DNA of 64,000 nt, taken from the NCBI GenBank assembly GCA_964531695.1, contig CAZHEH010000005.1:1-64000 (forward strand), read 5' to 3'. A program made the position numbers and the translations under genes. Shown here piece after piece: positions 20,188-30,314 of the stretch. The first letter of the stretch is position 1. Each line of letters starts with the position of its first letter. A model generated the notes under the pieces. It had not been told where the DNA came from and did no database searches. It saw nothing but the letters and a program-made list of their open reading frames with translations. Source of the DNA: JAGXKT01 sp964531695. Its GTDB lineage: Bacteria > Planctomycetota > Phycisphaerae > SM23-33.

Positions 20188-21002
20188 TCTTCGGGCGGCT
20201 CCGGGCCGACCGGGGCGGGCACGCCGGCTGCCAGCATCTCGTCGACGTCCACGCCCGGGTGGGTGTACCGCGGCTGGGAGCGGCTCTTCTTTCCGTATTG
20301 AATGGCCGACACCGGGCACCAGTGCAGGCAGGCGAAGCACTGCTCGCACTTGCCCAGCCACGTCGGCCGGCCGGCCACGAGCTCGATGTCCGCCACCGGG
20401 CAGATCGCCGCGCACCGCCCGCACTTCACGCACGTGTCGTCCACGGAGAAGTTCTTGTCCGCATTGGGCCAGTGCTTCCGCGCGAGCCGGTTCACCATGC
20501 GGCTCAGCCCGCGGGCGAAGAGGTTGGACTCATGCACGCGCCACCGGCCGGCGTTGACGTCCGCGGCGATCACGTCGATGCGACGATCCGCCGCACGCAG
20601 GATGGACTCCCGCTTCGGCGCTTCCGGCGGGCCGCCCATCGGGGGGTAGTTCTCGGGCATCCGCACCACGAAGCCGCCCACCAGCTCACGCTGATGTCGG
20701 CTCAGCAGCCGCCGCACGGCCACCAGCGTTCCTCCCGCCGAGCCGGCACAGGTGGCCACCGCGAACACCTCCGGATCGCCCGCGAGCGGCAGCCCGGCCC
20801 GCAGGCGGCGCAGGACGATGTTGGGCGGGCCCCAAGCGTACACGGGGAAGACCAGCCCGACGCGGTCCGCCTCGACCGGCGGTTCCTCGGCGATGCGCGA
20901 CAGCGGGCCCAACTCGCAGTCGCCCTCGAGCCCTGCCGCCAGCCGCTTGGCCGCGTGGAGCGAGTTGCCGGTTCCGGAGAACCACAGAAGCGCTGTCTTC
21001 AT
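20184..21002 (-). CDS. EFR1-type flavodoxin/4Fe-4S protein
   Basis: A 272-residue protein with an N-terminal flavodoxin-like fold (WFSGTGNSLHAAKRLAAGL, the FMN phosphate loop) and a C-terminal dicluster ferredoxin domain (CVKCGRCAAICP, CEQCFACLHWCP). The family is known as EFR1 and probably transfers electrons using FMN and iron-sulfur clusters; physiological partners are not known. Start 21002 places the flavodoxin loop at the N-terminus. It is inserted in the dnaX-ybaB-recR cluster, overlapping recR by 4 bases, which may mean only shared transcription. Confidence 0.88.
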   Translation of the reverse strand: MKTALLWFSGTGNSLHAAKRLAAGLEGDCELGPLSRIAEEPPVEADRVGLVFPVYAWGPPNIVLRRLRAGLPLAGDPEVFAVATCAGSAGGTLVAVRRLLSRHQRELVGGFVVRMPENYPPMGGPPEAPKRESILRAADRRIDVIAADVNAGRWRVHESNLFARGLSRMVNRLARKHWPNADKNFSVDDTCVKCGRCAAICPVADIELVAGRPTWLGKCEQCFACLHWCPVSAIQYGKKSRSQPRYTHPGVDVDEMLAAGVPAPVGPEPPEE

Positions 21003-21059
21003 GGCTGATCCGCCTGTCTCGCCCACCCGGCGCCTGCGAGGTCCGCACGTCGCCGGCGG

Positions 21060-21386
21060 CTACAGCGCATCCGTCAGGCCGGGAATGTCCATGCCGCCGG
21101 TCAGCTCGCGCATCGCCTCTCGCATGGCCTCGGCCGCCTGCTCCTGCGCGCCCGACACCGCCGCGACGATCAGGTCCTCGAGCATCTCGGCGTCCGTGGC
21201 TTCGTCCGCCAGCGCCTCGGGCGATATCTTCACGCTGATGAGCTTCATCCGTCCGTTGACGGTGGCGGTCACCACGCCGCCCGCCTCGGCCGTGAACTCG
21301 CTGTTGCCGATCCGCTCCTGCACCTCCGGCAAGCGGGTCTTCATCTCGCCGGCGATCTTCATCATCTTGCCCATGTTGCCGAACAT
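21060..21386 (-). CDS. YbaB/EbfC nucleoid-associated protein
   Basis: A 108-residue DNA-binding protein that forms tweezer-like dimers. The pattern MFGNMGKMMKIAGEMKTRLPE, then GGVVTATVNGRMKLISVKI and an acidic helix (DLIVAAVSGAQEQAAEAMRE) is typical, as is the length. The start has a GAGGA ribosome site 5-6 bases upstream. It lies between dnaX and recR on the same strand, the usual arrangement. Confidence 0.95.
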   Translation of the reverse strand: MFGNMGKMMKIAGEMKTRLPEVQERIGNSEFTAEAGGVVTATVNGRMKLISVKISPEALADEATDAEMLEDLIVAAVSGAQEQAAEAMREAMRELTGGMDIPGLTDAL

Positions 21387-21419
21387 TGCTTCCTCGTCGC
21401 TCTCCCCCGCCGCCCCCGG

Positions 21420-22931
21420 CTAGCTTGCTTCCGGTCCCTCGCCGCCGTCCTCGTCCGCCTCCGCCGACGGCGTTTCCCGGCGGAAATCGACCACGCTCCC
21501 GCCGAACAGCTCCAGCACCTCGCGGACGGCCGGGTCGCGGGCGATCTCGTTTCTCTCATCCGTGCTCAACGCCGGTCGCGGCGCGGGCTCGGGCGCCGGC
21601 GGCGATTCGCCCTGTGCTTCGGTCTCGTAGGCGCCGTTGCCGGAACCGCCCGAATCGCGTGGGCTGGGCTCCCGCGGACCCTCATCGCCCGCGGGCGCGG
21701 CGGCTACCGGCGAGGGCTTTTTTTTTTCGCCCGAAGGGCGAGCGGCGGGCCCGCGCCGGCTCGGCGGCGGCACTCGACCGGCCGGGGGTGCCGACGGGGC
21801 CGCCTCCAGCCGCTCGATCAACGATTCCGGGTCGACGAACTTGTCCGCCGCCGCCAGCCGCACCAGCACGGCCTCCACCATGCCCCGGCCGATGCTCGAC
21901 GTCCGCACGTTCCGCGACAGCGCCTGGAGCATGCCCATCGCGTGCACGAGCGACGGGACCGAGAACCGACCCGCCAACTCCCGCACCTGCTCGCGCTGGC
22001 TTTCCGGCAGCTCGATCAACTCGCTGTCCGCCCCGCACGTGGCCGCCAGCATCAGGTGGCGGAAGACGTTACCCATCGCGGCCGCGGCGCTGGAGAGCGT
22101 TACGCCGCCTTCCAGCACGGCGGACAACTCCGCAAGCGCGGCCGCGGCGTCGCCGTCGGCGACGGCCAGAGCAATCGCCAGCACGCGCTCATCCGGCGGC
22201 GTGCCCAATACGTTCACGACCTGCTCATCCGTCACGCGGTCGCCGGTCGAGAGAAGCTGGTCGAGCAGCGACAGCCCGTCCCGCATGGACCCCGCCGCGG
22301 CACGGGCGATGCGGAACACCGCCTCGTCGTCCGCCTCGACGTTCTCCTGCTCGCAGAGCCACCGCAGATGGTCCGCGATCCGCTGGGTCGGAATGTTCCG
22401 GAAGTCGAACCGCTGGCAGCGGGACAGTATGGTGGCCGGTATCTTCTGCACCTCGGTGGTCGAGAAGATGAACTTCACGTGCTCCGGCGGCTCCTCGAGC
22501 GTCTTGAGCAGGGCGTTGAACGCGGCCGTCGAGAGCATGTGAACTTCGTCGATGTAGTAGACCTTGTAGCGGCTGCGGGACGGGCGGTAGATGACGTTGG
22601 CCCGCAAATTTCGGACGTCCTCGACGCCGGTGTTGCTGGCTCCGTCGATTTCGACGACGTCGATATCGTCGCCCCGCCCGATGGCGACACATGCCTCGCA
22701 TTCGTTGCACGGCTCGGTCGTAGGCTCGTCGACGGACAGGCAGTTCAGCGCCTTGGCGAAGATGCGGGCCATGGTCGTCTTGCCCACGCCGCGCGTGCCG
22801 GTGAACAGGTACGCGTGGGCCACCCGCCCGGCGCCAATCGCGTTGACGAGCGTCCGGGCAATATGCTCCTGGCCGATGACCTCCTCGAAGGTCCGGCTGC
22901 GGTACTTGCGAGCTAGGACGAGATAAGCCAT
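21420..22931 (-). CDS. dnaX: DNA polymerase III tau/gamma subunit
   Basis: Clamp-loader ATPase, 503 residues. The Walker A GTRGVGKTTM, the zinc cysteine set (CNECEAC), the Walker B IDEVHMLS and the SRC motif in ILSRCQRFDF are all present. Domain III is followed by a Pro/Glu-rich C-terminal region. At codons 402-405 an uninterrupted A10 run occurs. A -1 shift there ends the protein after 11 more codons (stop at 21682-21684, about 416 residues), and the +1 frame stops after 3 codons. This is a likely route to a short gamma-like form. It heads the dnaX-ybaB group. Confidence 0.96.
   Translation of the reverse strand: MAYLVLARKYRSRTFEEVIGQEHIARTLVNAIGAGRVAHAYLFTGTRGVGKTTMARIFAKALNCLSVDEPTTEPCNECEACVAIGRGDDIDVVEIDGASNTGVEDVRNLRANVIYRPSRSRYKVYYIDEVHMLSTAAFNALLKTLEEPPEHVKFIFSTTEVQKIPATILSRCQRFDFRNIPTQRIADHLRWLCEQENVEADDEAVFRIARAAAGSMRDGLSLLDQLLSTGDRVTDEQVVNVLGTPPDERVLAIALAVADGDAAAALAELSAVLEGGVTLSSAAAAMGNVFRHLMLAATCGADSELIELPESQREQVRELAGRFSVPSLVHAMGMLQALSRNVRTSSIGRGMVEAVLVRLAAADKFVDPESLIERLEAAPSAPPAGRVPPPSRRGPAARPSGEKKKPSPVAAAPAGDEGPREPSPRDSGGSGNGAYETEAQGESPPAPEPAPRPALSTDERNEIARDPAVREVLELFGGSVVDFRRETPSAEADEDGGEGPEAS
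21718..21740 (-). promoter_or_regulatory. dnaX slippery run with upstream hairpin
   Basis: On the coding (minus) strand the hairpin CGCCC-TTC-GGGCG (21728-21740) is followed directly by ten A residues (21718-21727) and then GCCCTCGCC, which can pair with GGCGATGAGGG about 30 bases later. Long A runs support translational -1 shifting or polymerase slippage, as known for dnaX of Escherichia coli and Thermus. Both alternative frames hit stops within 12 codons. Confidence 0.65.
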
Positions 22932-23204
22932 TCGGGCGGCGCGGCTCCGGTGCCTCGGGCGGACCCTGCACGCGAGGCGGGCGGAACTCGGGCCATGACG
23001 AATGGAGAAACCGGACTGACGAGACCGACCCGAATGCCGAACGCCGCTTGCCGGCCTCGGCCGTCGGGATTCGTTACGGGCTCGTCATTCGACCTTCGCC
23101 ACTCGTCATTCGCCCCGACGCCGCCTCAGCGCGGAATCGGTAAACAAAGCCGTGCACTCCGCGTCGAACTGCCCTCACGGGGCTTGTCCGGGACGGCGGC
23201 TCCG
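22932..23204 (-). other. Spacer without recognised gene
   Basis: This stretch between dnaX and the SRP RNA has no convincing coding frame. It contains two copies of CTCGTCATTCG (23081-23091 and 23102-23112) and a related inverted piece ATGACGAATG near 22995, which belong to the short stuttering repeats seen in several spacers here. Confidence 0.5.
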
Positions 23205-23322
23205 GCCAGGTAGCCCTCCGGCACCCGCTGCAAACTCGCTTATGGCTGCTTCCTTCCGGACCTGACCAGGTTCACGGCGCAGCGTTGCAGAGGACCCAAC
23301 CATCATCACCACCGCCCGGGCC
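23205..23322 (-). ncRNA. ffs: Signal recognition particle RNA, small bacterial type
   Basis: The minus strand contains the universally conserved apical domain: ACCTGGTCAGGTCCGGAAGG followed by AAGCAGCC, with the GGAA tetraloop and the symmetric internal loop that binds Ffh. Flanking stems CTCTGCAACGCTGCGCC and GTTTGCAGCGGGTGCCGGAG pair in the expected way. The ends are approximate because the terminal stem is hard to place by eye. No Alu-type domain is seen, so it is the short 4.5S-like form. It works with Ffh and FtsY, which are not in the window. Confidence 0.88.
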
Positions 23323-23555
23323 AGGGGACCCGCTACGGTCGGCCCTCGGCGGAGCATCAGCCCCGCTATAGCGGATTGCGGGTCATGCCGCAAAGCGGCA
23401 ATCAGGGCACCGCTAGCGCCCCGCCTAGCACGGCAATTCGTGATTCTACCACGAGCCCCGCGGGCGCCTCAAGCAGCAACCAAAGGTTGGAGATCGAACG
23501 TGCGAACGTCCAACGACATCCGGTCAGATCTCAGTCCTCAACGCTCCCGCCTCGG

Positions 23556-23987
23556 CTACTGCTGCACGTCAACCAGCTCGATGTCGAAGGTCAGCGTCTG
23601 CCCTGCGAGCGGGTGATTGGCGTCGATCGTCACCGCCTCGTCGCCGACCTCCGTGATGCGGACGGGAATCGTCTGGCCCTCGGAGTCGCGCGCCTGGAGC
23701 TGCTGGCCGACCTCCGGGTCCAAGTCATCGGGGAGGTTGTCCTTCGGCACCGAAGCGACCATATCGTCCCGACGATCGCCGTAGCCCTGCTCGGGCGCGA
23801 CGGTGGCGGTCTTCGTCTCGCCGGGCGTCATGCCGACCACGGCCTGCTCGAAGCCGGGTATCACCTGCCCCTGCCCCACTTGGAACTCCAGCGGCTCGCG
23901 CTGTCGGGAACTGTCAAATACCGTCCCGTCCGACAATTTGCCTGTGTAATGGACCTTGACGGTGTTGTTCTGCTCGGCTGCGGCCAT
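23556..23987 (-). CDS. FKBP-type peptidyl-prolyl isomerase, SlyD-like
   Basis: A 143-residue FKBP. The core motifs VKVHYTGKLSDGTVFDSS, FQVGQGQVIPGFEQAVVGM and the PEQGYGD flap are followed by an inserted-in-flap domain (VPKDNLPDDLDPEVGQQLQA), then DANHPLAGQTLTFDIELVDV. This order is the SlyD arrangement; the His-rich metal tail of SlyD is absent. It catalyses prolyl isomerisation and acts as a chaperone. The ATG at 23987 has GGAAAGG 6 bases upstream; another ATG at 24002 has no such site. Confidence 0.93.
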   Translation of the reverse strand: MAAAEQNNTVKVHYTGKLSDGTVFDSSRQREPLEFQVGQGQVIPGFEQAVVGMTPGETKTATVAPEQGYGDRRDDMVASVPKDNLPDDLDPEVGQQLQARDSEGQTIPVRITEVGDEAVTIDANHPLAGQTLTFDIELVDVQQ

Positions 23988-24402
23988 GTCATGCCTTTCC
24001 ATTGAGTCGCGGCGATTGGAGGCCGACGGCCGACGGCGGCCGGGCCTCCATAGGAATGCTAGCAGGGACCGGCGCCCAACCAAAGGATTCCCGCCAAGGT
24101 CGCCGGCGTCACCACCCGCGTCGAGTGGCCGGCCAGACCATCGGCGCATCCGGCGAATGCGCGGCAAGCGTGACGATGTCCACGAAGGGGAACTCGTCGT
24201 CCGCGTCGTCGCGGAAGCCGGTCAGGTCGCCGACGATCTCGCAGGGCACATCACGCGGAGTGACTTCGAGGAAGCCGCTGGCCACAGGGTCCAAATCGCG
24301 CTCCTTGCCGGCGCTCGCCGGCCGGACCGGCCGTGCGTGCGGAGCCGGTTGCGTCACACGCAAAACGACCGAGCAGCCACGCTGCCCGGCCGTCGTTGCG
24401 AA
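23988..24402. other. Spacer between FKBP gene and tRNA-Asp, no recognised gene
   Basis: A minus-strand frame runs through this region from inside the tRNA and its translation near 24110-24250 looks acidic and protein-like (EIVGDLTGFRDDADDE), but it has no start codon of its own. It might be a decayed gene fragment. Nothing else is recognised. Confidence 0.35.
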
Positions 24403-24476
<74 letters not shown>

Positions 24477-24543
24477 AGATGTCACCGCCGCGACAGGCCG
24501 CCGAAGCCCTCTACGGCTATCGGCCCGCCACGGCAGACCCTTA

Positions 24544-24571
24544 ATCATACAAATCCGCCGGGGCGTGTCAA
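24544..24571 (-). promoter_or_regulatory. Promoter for tRNA-Asp
   Basis: On the minus strand TTGACA (24566-24571, 6/6) and TATGAT (24544-24549, 5/6) are 16 bases apart, leaving a leader of about 60 bases before the tRNA 5' end. The rest of 24477-24780 shows no gene. Confidence 0.75.
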
Positions 24572-24780
24572 TGCGTTCTTCGGGGGCCTTCGGCAAATCC
24601 CTCAGGACAACCGCAACGGCTCCGCCCCACCGCCTCAGGCGTGCTGAATCGCGCTCAGTGCGGCGGGCTGCGGGTCCTGGATGAGGGCGAAGCGGCCGAC
24701 GCCGCGGACCTCCGCCGCCCCAAGGGAGTAAGCTCCGCGTTTCTGAGTGGCCTCTGTGGTGGAAATTGCCGTCACAAGAA

Positions 24781-24809
24781 GGCGGCGGGCCCGTTGTGGA
24801 CCCGCCGCC
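24781..24809 (-). terminator. Terminator hairpin after groEL
   Basis: GGCGGCGGG (24781-24789) and CCCGCCGCC (24801-24809) form a perfect 9-bp stem with an 11-base loop, 27 bases past the groEL stop. In the minus-strand transcript the stem is followed by UUCUUGU, a weak U-rich tract. It would end the groESL message before the tRNA-Asp region. Confidence 0.7.
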
Positions 24810-24835
24810 TGCAAAGACTCGTCCGACTTCTCGGC

Positions 24836-26461
<1,626 letters not shown>

Positions 26462-26542
26462 TTCGTTACTCCCTTGTGTTCCGTCCCGCGGCCGTCGGCG
26501 CCGGCGAGTTCGCCGCGGCGCCGCTCGGGCCCACTGCGGTGC

Positions 26543-26881
26543 CTAGTCGATGATCGCCACGATGTCGGACTCCCGCATCAGCAGGTAGTCCTCGCCTTCG
26601 AGCGTGATGTCCGTGCCGGCATAGCTTGTGAACAGCACGGTATCGCCGACGCCGACCTGGAACCCGGCCCGCGAGCCGTCATCCAGCATCTTGCCGTCGC
26701 CGAGCGCCAGCACGGTGCCGCGCTGGGGCTTTTCTTTGGCGGCGTCGGGCAGCACGATGCCGCCGGCGGTCTTCTCCTCGGCCTCGAGGCGCTGCACCAG
26801 CACCCGGTCGCCCAGCGGGCGGACCTTCGGGGCCGACGCCTTCTTCGTTTTGGTCGACTTCTTGGCAGACTTCTTGGCCAT
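26543..26881 (-). CDS. groS: Co-chaperonin GroES with Lys-rich N-terminal extension
   Basis: A 112-residue co-chaperonin that caps GroEL. The core VRPLGDRVLVQRLEAEEKTAGGI, the mobile loop region and the GEDYLLMRESDIVAII end are typical. The protein starts with about 20 extra residues that are almost all Lys, Ala, Ser and Thr (MAKKSAKKSTKTKKASAPK). The start at 26881 has an AGGAG site 8 bases upstream, so the extension is likely translated. GroEL follows on the same strand. Confidence 0.95.
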   Translation of the reverse strand: MAKKSAKKSTKTKKASAPKVRPLGDRVLVQRLEAEEKTAGGIVLPDAAKEKPQRGTVLALGDGKMLDDGSRAGFQVGVGDTVLFTSYAGTDITLEGEDYLLMRESDIVAIID

Positions 26882-26973
26882 GCCTGTGACTCCTTCGTCG
26901 CTAGGGATTCCGACTGTCCGTACGGTATCTCCGGCCGGGGGCCGGCCTGCGCCGCGCCGCGTGCGGCGCCGCG

Positions 26974-27399
26974 CTATTCCACGTCCTCTCCCCGCATCGC
27001 TCGCTCCAGGCGGTCCATCATGCGATGGATCTGCCGCAGGAGCTGCTCCAGCTCCAGCGGGCGGCGGACGACGCTGAACGCCGCCAGCCGCAGCGCCGAT
27101 TCCATCCACCGCCGGTCCCGCGGGCCGGTAATCACCACCACCGGCAAGATCGCGTTCATTCGGCGGATCATCCGCAGAAGTTGCAGCACGTCGAGCTGCC
27201 ACTCCGCCCGGTCGTCCAGAACCGCCGCGTCGGCCGCCCCGGTCTCGATCACGTTGAGCAGCTCACCGTCCGTCCGAACGCGGTACGGCACCAGGCGGCC
27301 CGGGCCGACGATCTGCTCGACCGCCGGCAGCCAGGTCTCGGCCTCGCCGCTCACGACCAGCCCGAAGGGCCTCCCGGGTGTGTTCAGTTCGGCAACCAT
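26974..27399 (-). CDS. Receiver-domain-like protein, probably degenerate
   Basis: A 141-residue protein with the alternating strand-helix pattern of response-regulator receiver domains: AAVLDDRAEWQLDVLQLLRMI, then LPVVVITGPRDRRWMESALR and FSVVRRPLELEQLLRQI. An Asp lies at the phosphorylation-site position, but the conserved Lys of the last strand is replaced by Arg and the N-terminal acidic pair is missing, so it may not be phosphorylated. No output domain or kinase is nearby. It precedes groES on the same strand by about 90 bases. Confidence 0.7.
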   Translation of the reverse strand: MVAELNTPGRPFGLVVSGEAETWLPAVEQIVGPGRLVPYRVRTDGELLNVIETGAADAAVLDDRAEWQLDVLQLLRMIRRMNAILPVVVITGPRDRRWMESALRLAAFSVVRRPLELEQLLRQIHRMMDRLERAMRGEDVE

Positions 27400-27740
27400 T
27401 CGCTCCGACGGCCCGCCCGCTCTGCAGGCGCAGGCCGCCCGCCTCTAAGAACAGCAAGGCCGATGCCAGCGGCCACAAATATTGCTCTTGAAATGCTTTA
27501 TCCTAAATCTCCGCTTCCAGAGCCCCCCGCGATTCCTGCCGGAACGGACCTCACCCGGTGCCCGGTCTGCTGGAATGGCAGCCCCGATCGCGCCCGTTCG
27601 GCCTCGGGCGGGCACGGCAGCGTGCGCAAAAACCCTTACCGGGCCTATGACAATATGCCGACTGTTGGTATAATTGGGTACCCTGCCTAAAAGGCCGACC
27701 GCCGCCGCACCGCGCCACCCCGGCGCACCCGAGGCACCGC
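27400..27740. other. Intergenic region with divergent promoters
   Basis: This AT-rich island separates the receiver-like gene (minus) from the secreted-protein gene (plus). It holds the plus-strand promoter at 27647-27674 and the motif CAAAAACCCTTAC at 27627-27639. No coding frame is convincing. Confidence 0.5.
27647..27674 (+). promoter_or_regulatory. Strong sigma-70-type promoter
   Basis: ATGACA (27647-27652, 5/6) and TATAAT (27669-27674, 6/6) are 16 bases apart. The start codon of the downstream secreted-protein gene is 67 bases further. This is one of the clearest promoters in the window. Confidence 0.75.
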
Positions 27741-29006
27741 ATGACCGCACGCGACCTCACATGCTGCTTGGTAGCCGCCCTGCTGCTGGTGCAGCCATCC
27801 CTTCTGGCGGATACGCTCGTTCTCAAGGACGGGCGGGAATTCGAGGGTCTCATCACCGAAGAAGAGGAGTCGGTGACCATCGCGCTCGATTATGGGCAAG
27901 TCACCTTCCCTCGCGATCAGATCGAGCAGATCGCCTACGGCGAGACGCCGGCCGAGGCGCTGGCCACCAAGCTCGCCGAGGCCCCCATCGGCGACCCGGA
28001 GGCGCTGTACGAGATCGCCGAATGGGCATGCGAGCAAGGGCTCCAATCCAAGGCGAGCGACCTGTTCGCCGAGGTTGTTGCGATGGAGCCGGACCATGAA
28101 GGCGCGCACCGGGCCCTGAGTCACGTGCAGATCGACGGGACCTGGCAGCCGCTGGATCGGGCCATCGAGCTGGCCCGGAGCAAGCTGGACGCCGGCGACT
28201 GCGAGCCGCTGCTGGAGGATATCCTGCCGGCGATGTCGGAGGTCGCGACCGAGCCGGACGCCATGGTCGCCGTGGCGGCGCTCTGGGCCCGCGCGGAGCT
28301 GCGGCACGGTCGTTACGAGGACGCGGCCTCGTCGTACGCCGCCCTGGCGGAGCTGACCGAGGGCGATGAGGCCTTCCGATACGAGACGATCGCGGCGATC
28401 CTCACCGACAGCCCCGACGGCATGTATGTCGTGCGCGAGCCGTTCCCGCCGCGGGCTCGTCTTCTGGGCGAGGAGGCGCCCTCGCTGGAGCCGGGGCCGG
28501 CCTCGCTGAGCCGCCCGCTGGTGCTGGCCGCGGCGCTGCACGCGGAAGCCCGAGAGATCATCGAGCGGGGCCGCGAGATGATGGCGGCGGCTCGCAAGCT
28601 GGAGGCCAAGCAGCCGGAGGCGGCGCACCTGAAGTACCAGCAGGCGTCGCGCGAGTTCGCGCAGGCGAATGCGCTGATTCCGGGCCTGGCCCGCAGCCAT
28701 CGGATCGAGGCGGTCCGGCGACGGATCAAGCTCGTGCGGGACGAGGTGGACGCTGAGGCGGCCAAGCTGGACGCGCAGATCGGCACCCTCGCCCGGGAGG
28801 ACATGAGACCAGCCCAGTGGCGAGAGAAACTACTGGCAATGATCCGAAGAGTGGATAGGATATGCATGCCGTTGAAACAGGTGCTCGCATTGGCCGAGCC
28901 CTATCCGCGCGAGCTTTTCCTCGAGATTCAGTGGGCCGAGGCCGACCTCAAGAAGATGCAGGCCGCCAAGGACCTGCTGACGGAAGAGTTGCATGGTCAA
29001 GGGTAG
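27741..29006 (+). CDS. Secreted protein with N-terminal beta-rich unit and helical repeats
   Basis: A 421-residue protein with a signal peptide ending near LLVQPSLLA. Right after it comes one copy of a short beta-rich unit (TLVLKDGREFEGLI, then DYGQVTFPRDQIEQIAYG), the same type found six times in each large protein at 58233-62336. The middle has TPR-like helices (EQGLQSKASDLFAEVVAMEP) and the C-terminal half is long coiled-coil-like helices. No enzyme motif. A strong promoter lies upstream; the stop overlaps the next gene by 14 bases, so it is coupled to a secreted metalloprotease-like gene. Confidence 0.8.
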   Translation: MTARDLTCCLVAALLLVQPSLLADTLVLKDGREFEGLITEEEESVTIALDYGQVTFPRDQIEQIAYGETPAEALATKLAEAPIGDPEALYEIAEWACEQGLQSKASDLFAEVVAMEPDHEGAHRALSHVQIDGTWQPLDRAIELARSKLDAGDCEPLLEDILPAMSEVATEPDAMVAVAALWARAELRHGRYEDAASSYAALAELTEGDEAFRYETIAAILTDSPDGMYVVREPFPPRARLLGEEAPSLEPGPASLSRPLVLAAALHAEAREIIERGREMMAAARKLEAKQPEAAHLKYQQASREFAQANALIPGLARSHRIEAVRRRIKLVRDEVDAEAAKLDAQIGTLAREDMRPAQWREKLLAMIRRVDRICMPLKQVLALAEPYPRELFLEIQWAEADLKKMQAAKDLLTEELHGQG

Positions 29007-30201
29007 GCACTCCACATTGCTGACGTTGGTCCTGGCGACCGTCGGTGTCTGCTGGGGCGTGACGGACGAGCCGACGGCTCGCCCGGCGTCTGCATTCGAA
29101 GAGGACGCATCCCCTCCCACTCTCCACGACGCACTCGATCTGCTCCGCGAGGCCGACTACGACGGCGCGGAGGCAGCGGCCCTGCCGCTGGCGACAGACG
29201 GGATCCTCCCCGAATCGCGCGCATGGTTGGTCGTGGCCTCGGCCCGTCAGCGCCGAGGGGACGACGCCCTGGCCATCGAGGCGTACCAGCAGTTTCTCTC
29301 CGGCTGCGACTCGGAAGCCCTTCGCGAATTCGCCAACGAGCAGATCGCCGCCTGCCGCGCCGTGCCGGGCAAGCCGAAACAGACCGCCCCCGGCGATCGG
29401 CTTTCCGACGATCTGCTCGAGAAGCTCGCGGACGTCGATGACGAGGTGCACGTCGAGTCGACCGACCACTTCGTCGTCCGCAGCCGGAACTACAAGCTGT
29501 CTCAGTTGCTCGGCCGCGAGGCCGAGCGTGCCCTTCGCCGGATCTGTCAGGGGCTGCTCGACGGACGCGTCTTCCCGCACAGCGTCGACATCTACGTCTG
29601 GTCGGACCGGGCGGATTATCGGGCCAACGCCCCGGCCCTGGCCCCGGAGTGGTCGGACGGCAGCTTCAGCGTCACGCACGAGGACGGGGTGGTCACGTGG
29701 CGCATCGACCTGACGCAGTTGGAGGCGGACGGCTCCTTCTCGACCCGCATGCTGGACCGCGTCCTGCCGCACGAGTTGTGCCACGTGGTGATGAAGGACT
29801 TCTTCGGCGACGCCCCCTGCCCGCTCGTGGTCAATGAGGGCGTGGCCATGCTGGCCGAATGGGGCACGGACAACGACCGGCTCCTACTGGCCGGCTCCGC
29901 CCTGTCGGGCGAGCGCGGCATCGCGTTGGCCGACCTGTTCGTACTCCCGGCCGAGGACCTGGCGGGCCGCCAGGAGATCTTCTACGCGGAGGCGTTCAGC
30001 TTCCTGGAGTTCCTGAGGGGCCGGATGACGCGCCGCGAGTTCCGAAGCTTCCTGGACCAGATCAAGGACGGCTGCACCGTCGTGGAGGCAATCGAGCGGG
30101 CCATGTACATCCCCCGCGACGAACCCCTCCTGCCGGACCTGACCACGGCCTGGGAGGACTACGCCATCGCCCAGGCCCAGATGCTGAACGCGTTGAAGTA
30201 G
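28993..30201 (+). CDS. Secreted gluzincin-type metallopeptidase (peptidase MA-like)
   Basis: A 402-residue exported protein with a signal-like N-terminus (LLTLVLATVGVCWG). After a TPR-like segment comes a zinc peptidase domain: HELCH at 260-264 and Glu282 in NEGVAMLAEWG give the HExxH plus downstream Glu of gluzincins. Residues 140-170 (DHFVVRSRNYKLSQLLGREAE) match the N-terminal part of peptidase MA-like/DUF1570 proteins. Substrate unknown; likely periplasmic. A GGAAGAG site precedes the ATG. It overlaps the preceding secreted-protein gene, suggesting a shared envelope role. Confidence 0.82.
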   Translation: MVKGRHSTLLTLVLATVGVCWGVTDEPTARPASAFEEDASPPTLHDALDLLREADYDGAEAAALPLATDGILPESRAWLVVASARQRRGDDALAIEAYQQFLSGCDSEALREFANEQIAACRAVPGKPKQTAPGDRLSDDLLEKLADVDDEVHVESTDHFVVRSRNYKLSQLLGREAERALRRICQGLLDGRVFPHSVDIYVWSDRADYRANAPALAPEWSDGSFSVTHEDGVVTWRIDLTQLEADGSFSTRMLDRVLPHELCHVVMKDFFGDAPCPLVVNEGVAMLAEWGTDNDRLLLAGSALSGERGIALADLFVLPAEDLAGRQEIFYAEAFSFLEFLRGRMTRREFRSFLDQIKDGCTVVEAIERAMYIPRDEPLLPDLTTAWEDYAIAQAQMLNALK

Positions 30202-30314
30202 CGCGGCGGCTCGCCCCGCTTGACTTGCCTCTGCCCCGCCCGTAGAACCCTTGGATTCCCGCGCATGCGCCGCATGCGCACCGAGCGGCAGGCCCCTCGA
30301 AACGGAACGGTGAC

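Noticed and set aside
22932..23204. CRISPR-like array from the repeated GTCATTCG words
   Set aside because: The words are only 8-11 bases, irregularly spaced, and there are no regular spacers or cas genes.
26882..26973. Possible CIRCE operator before groES
   Set aside because: I looked for TTAGCACTC-N9-GAGTGCTAA and saw no match or near match.
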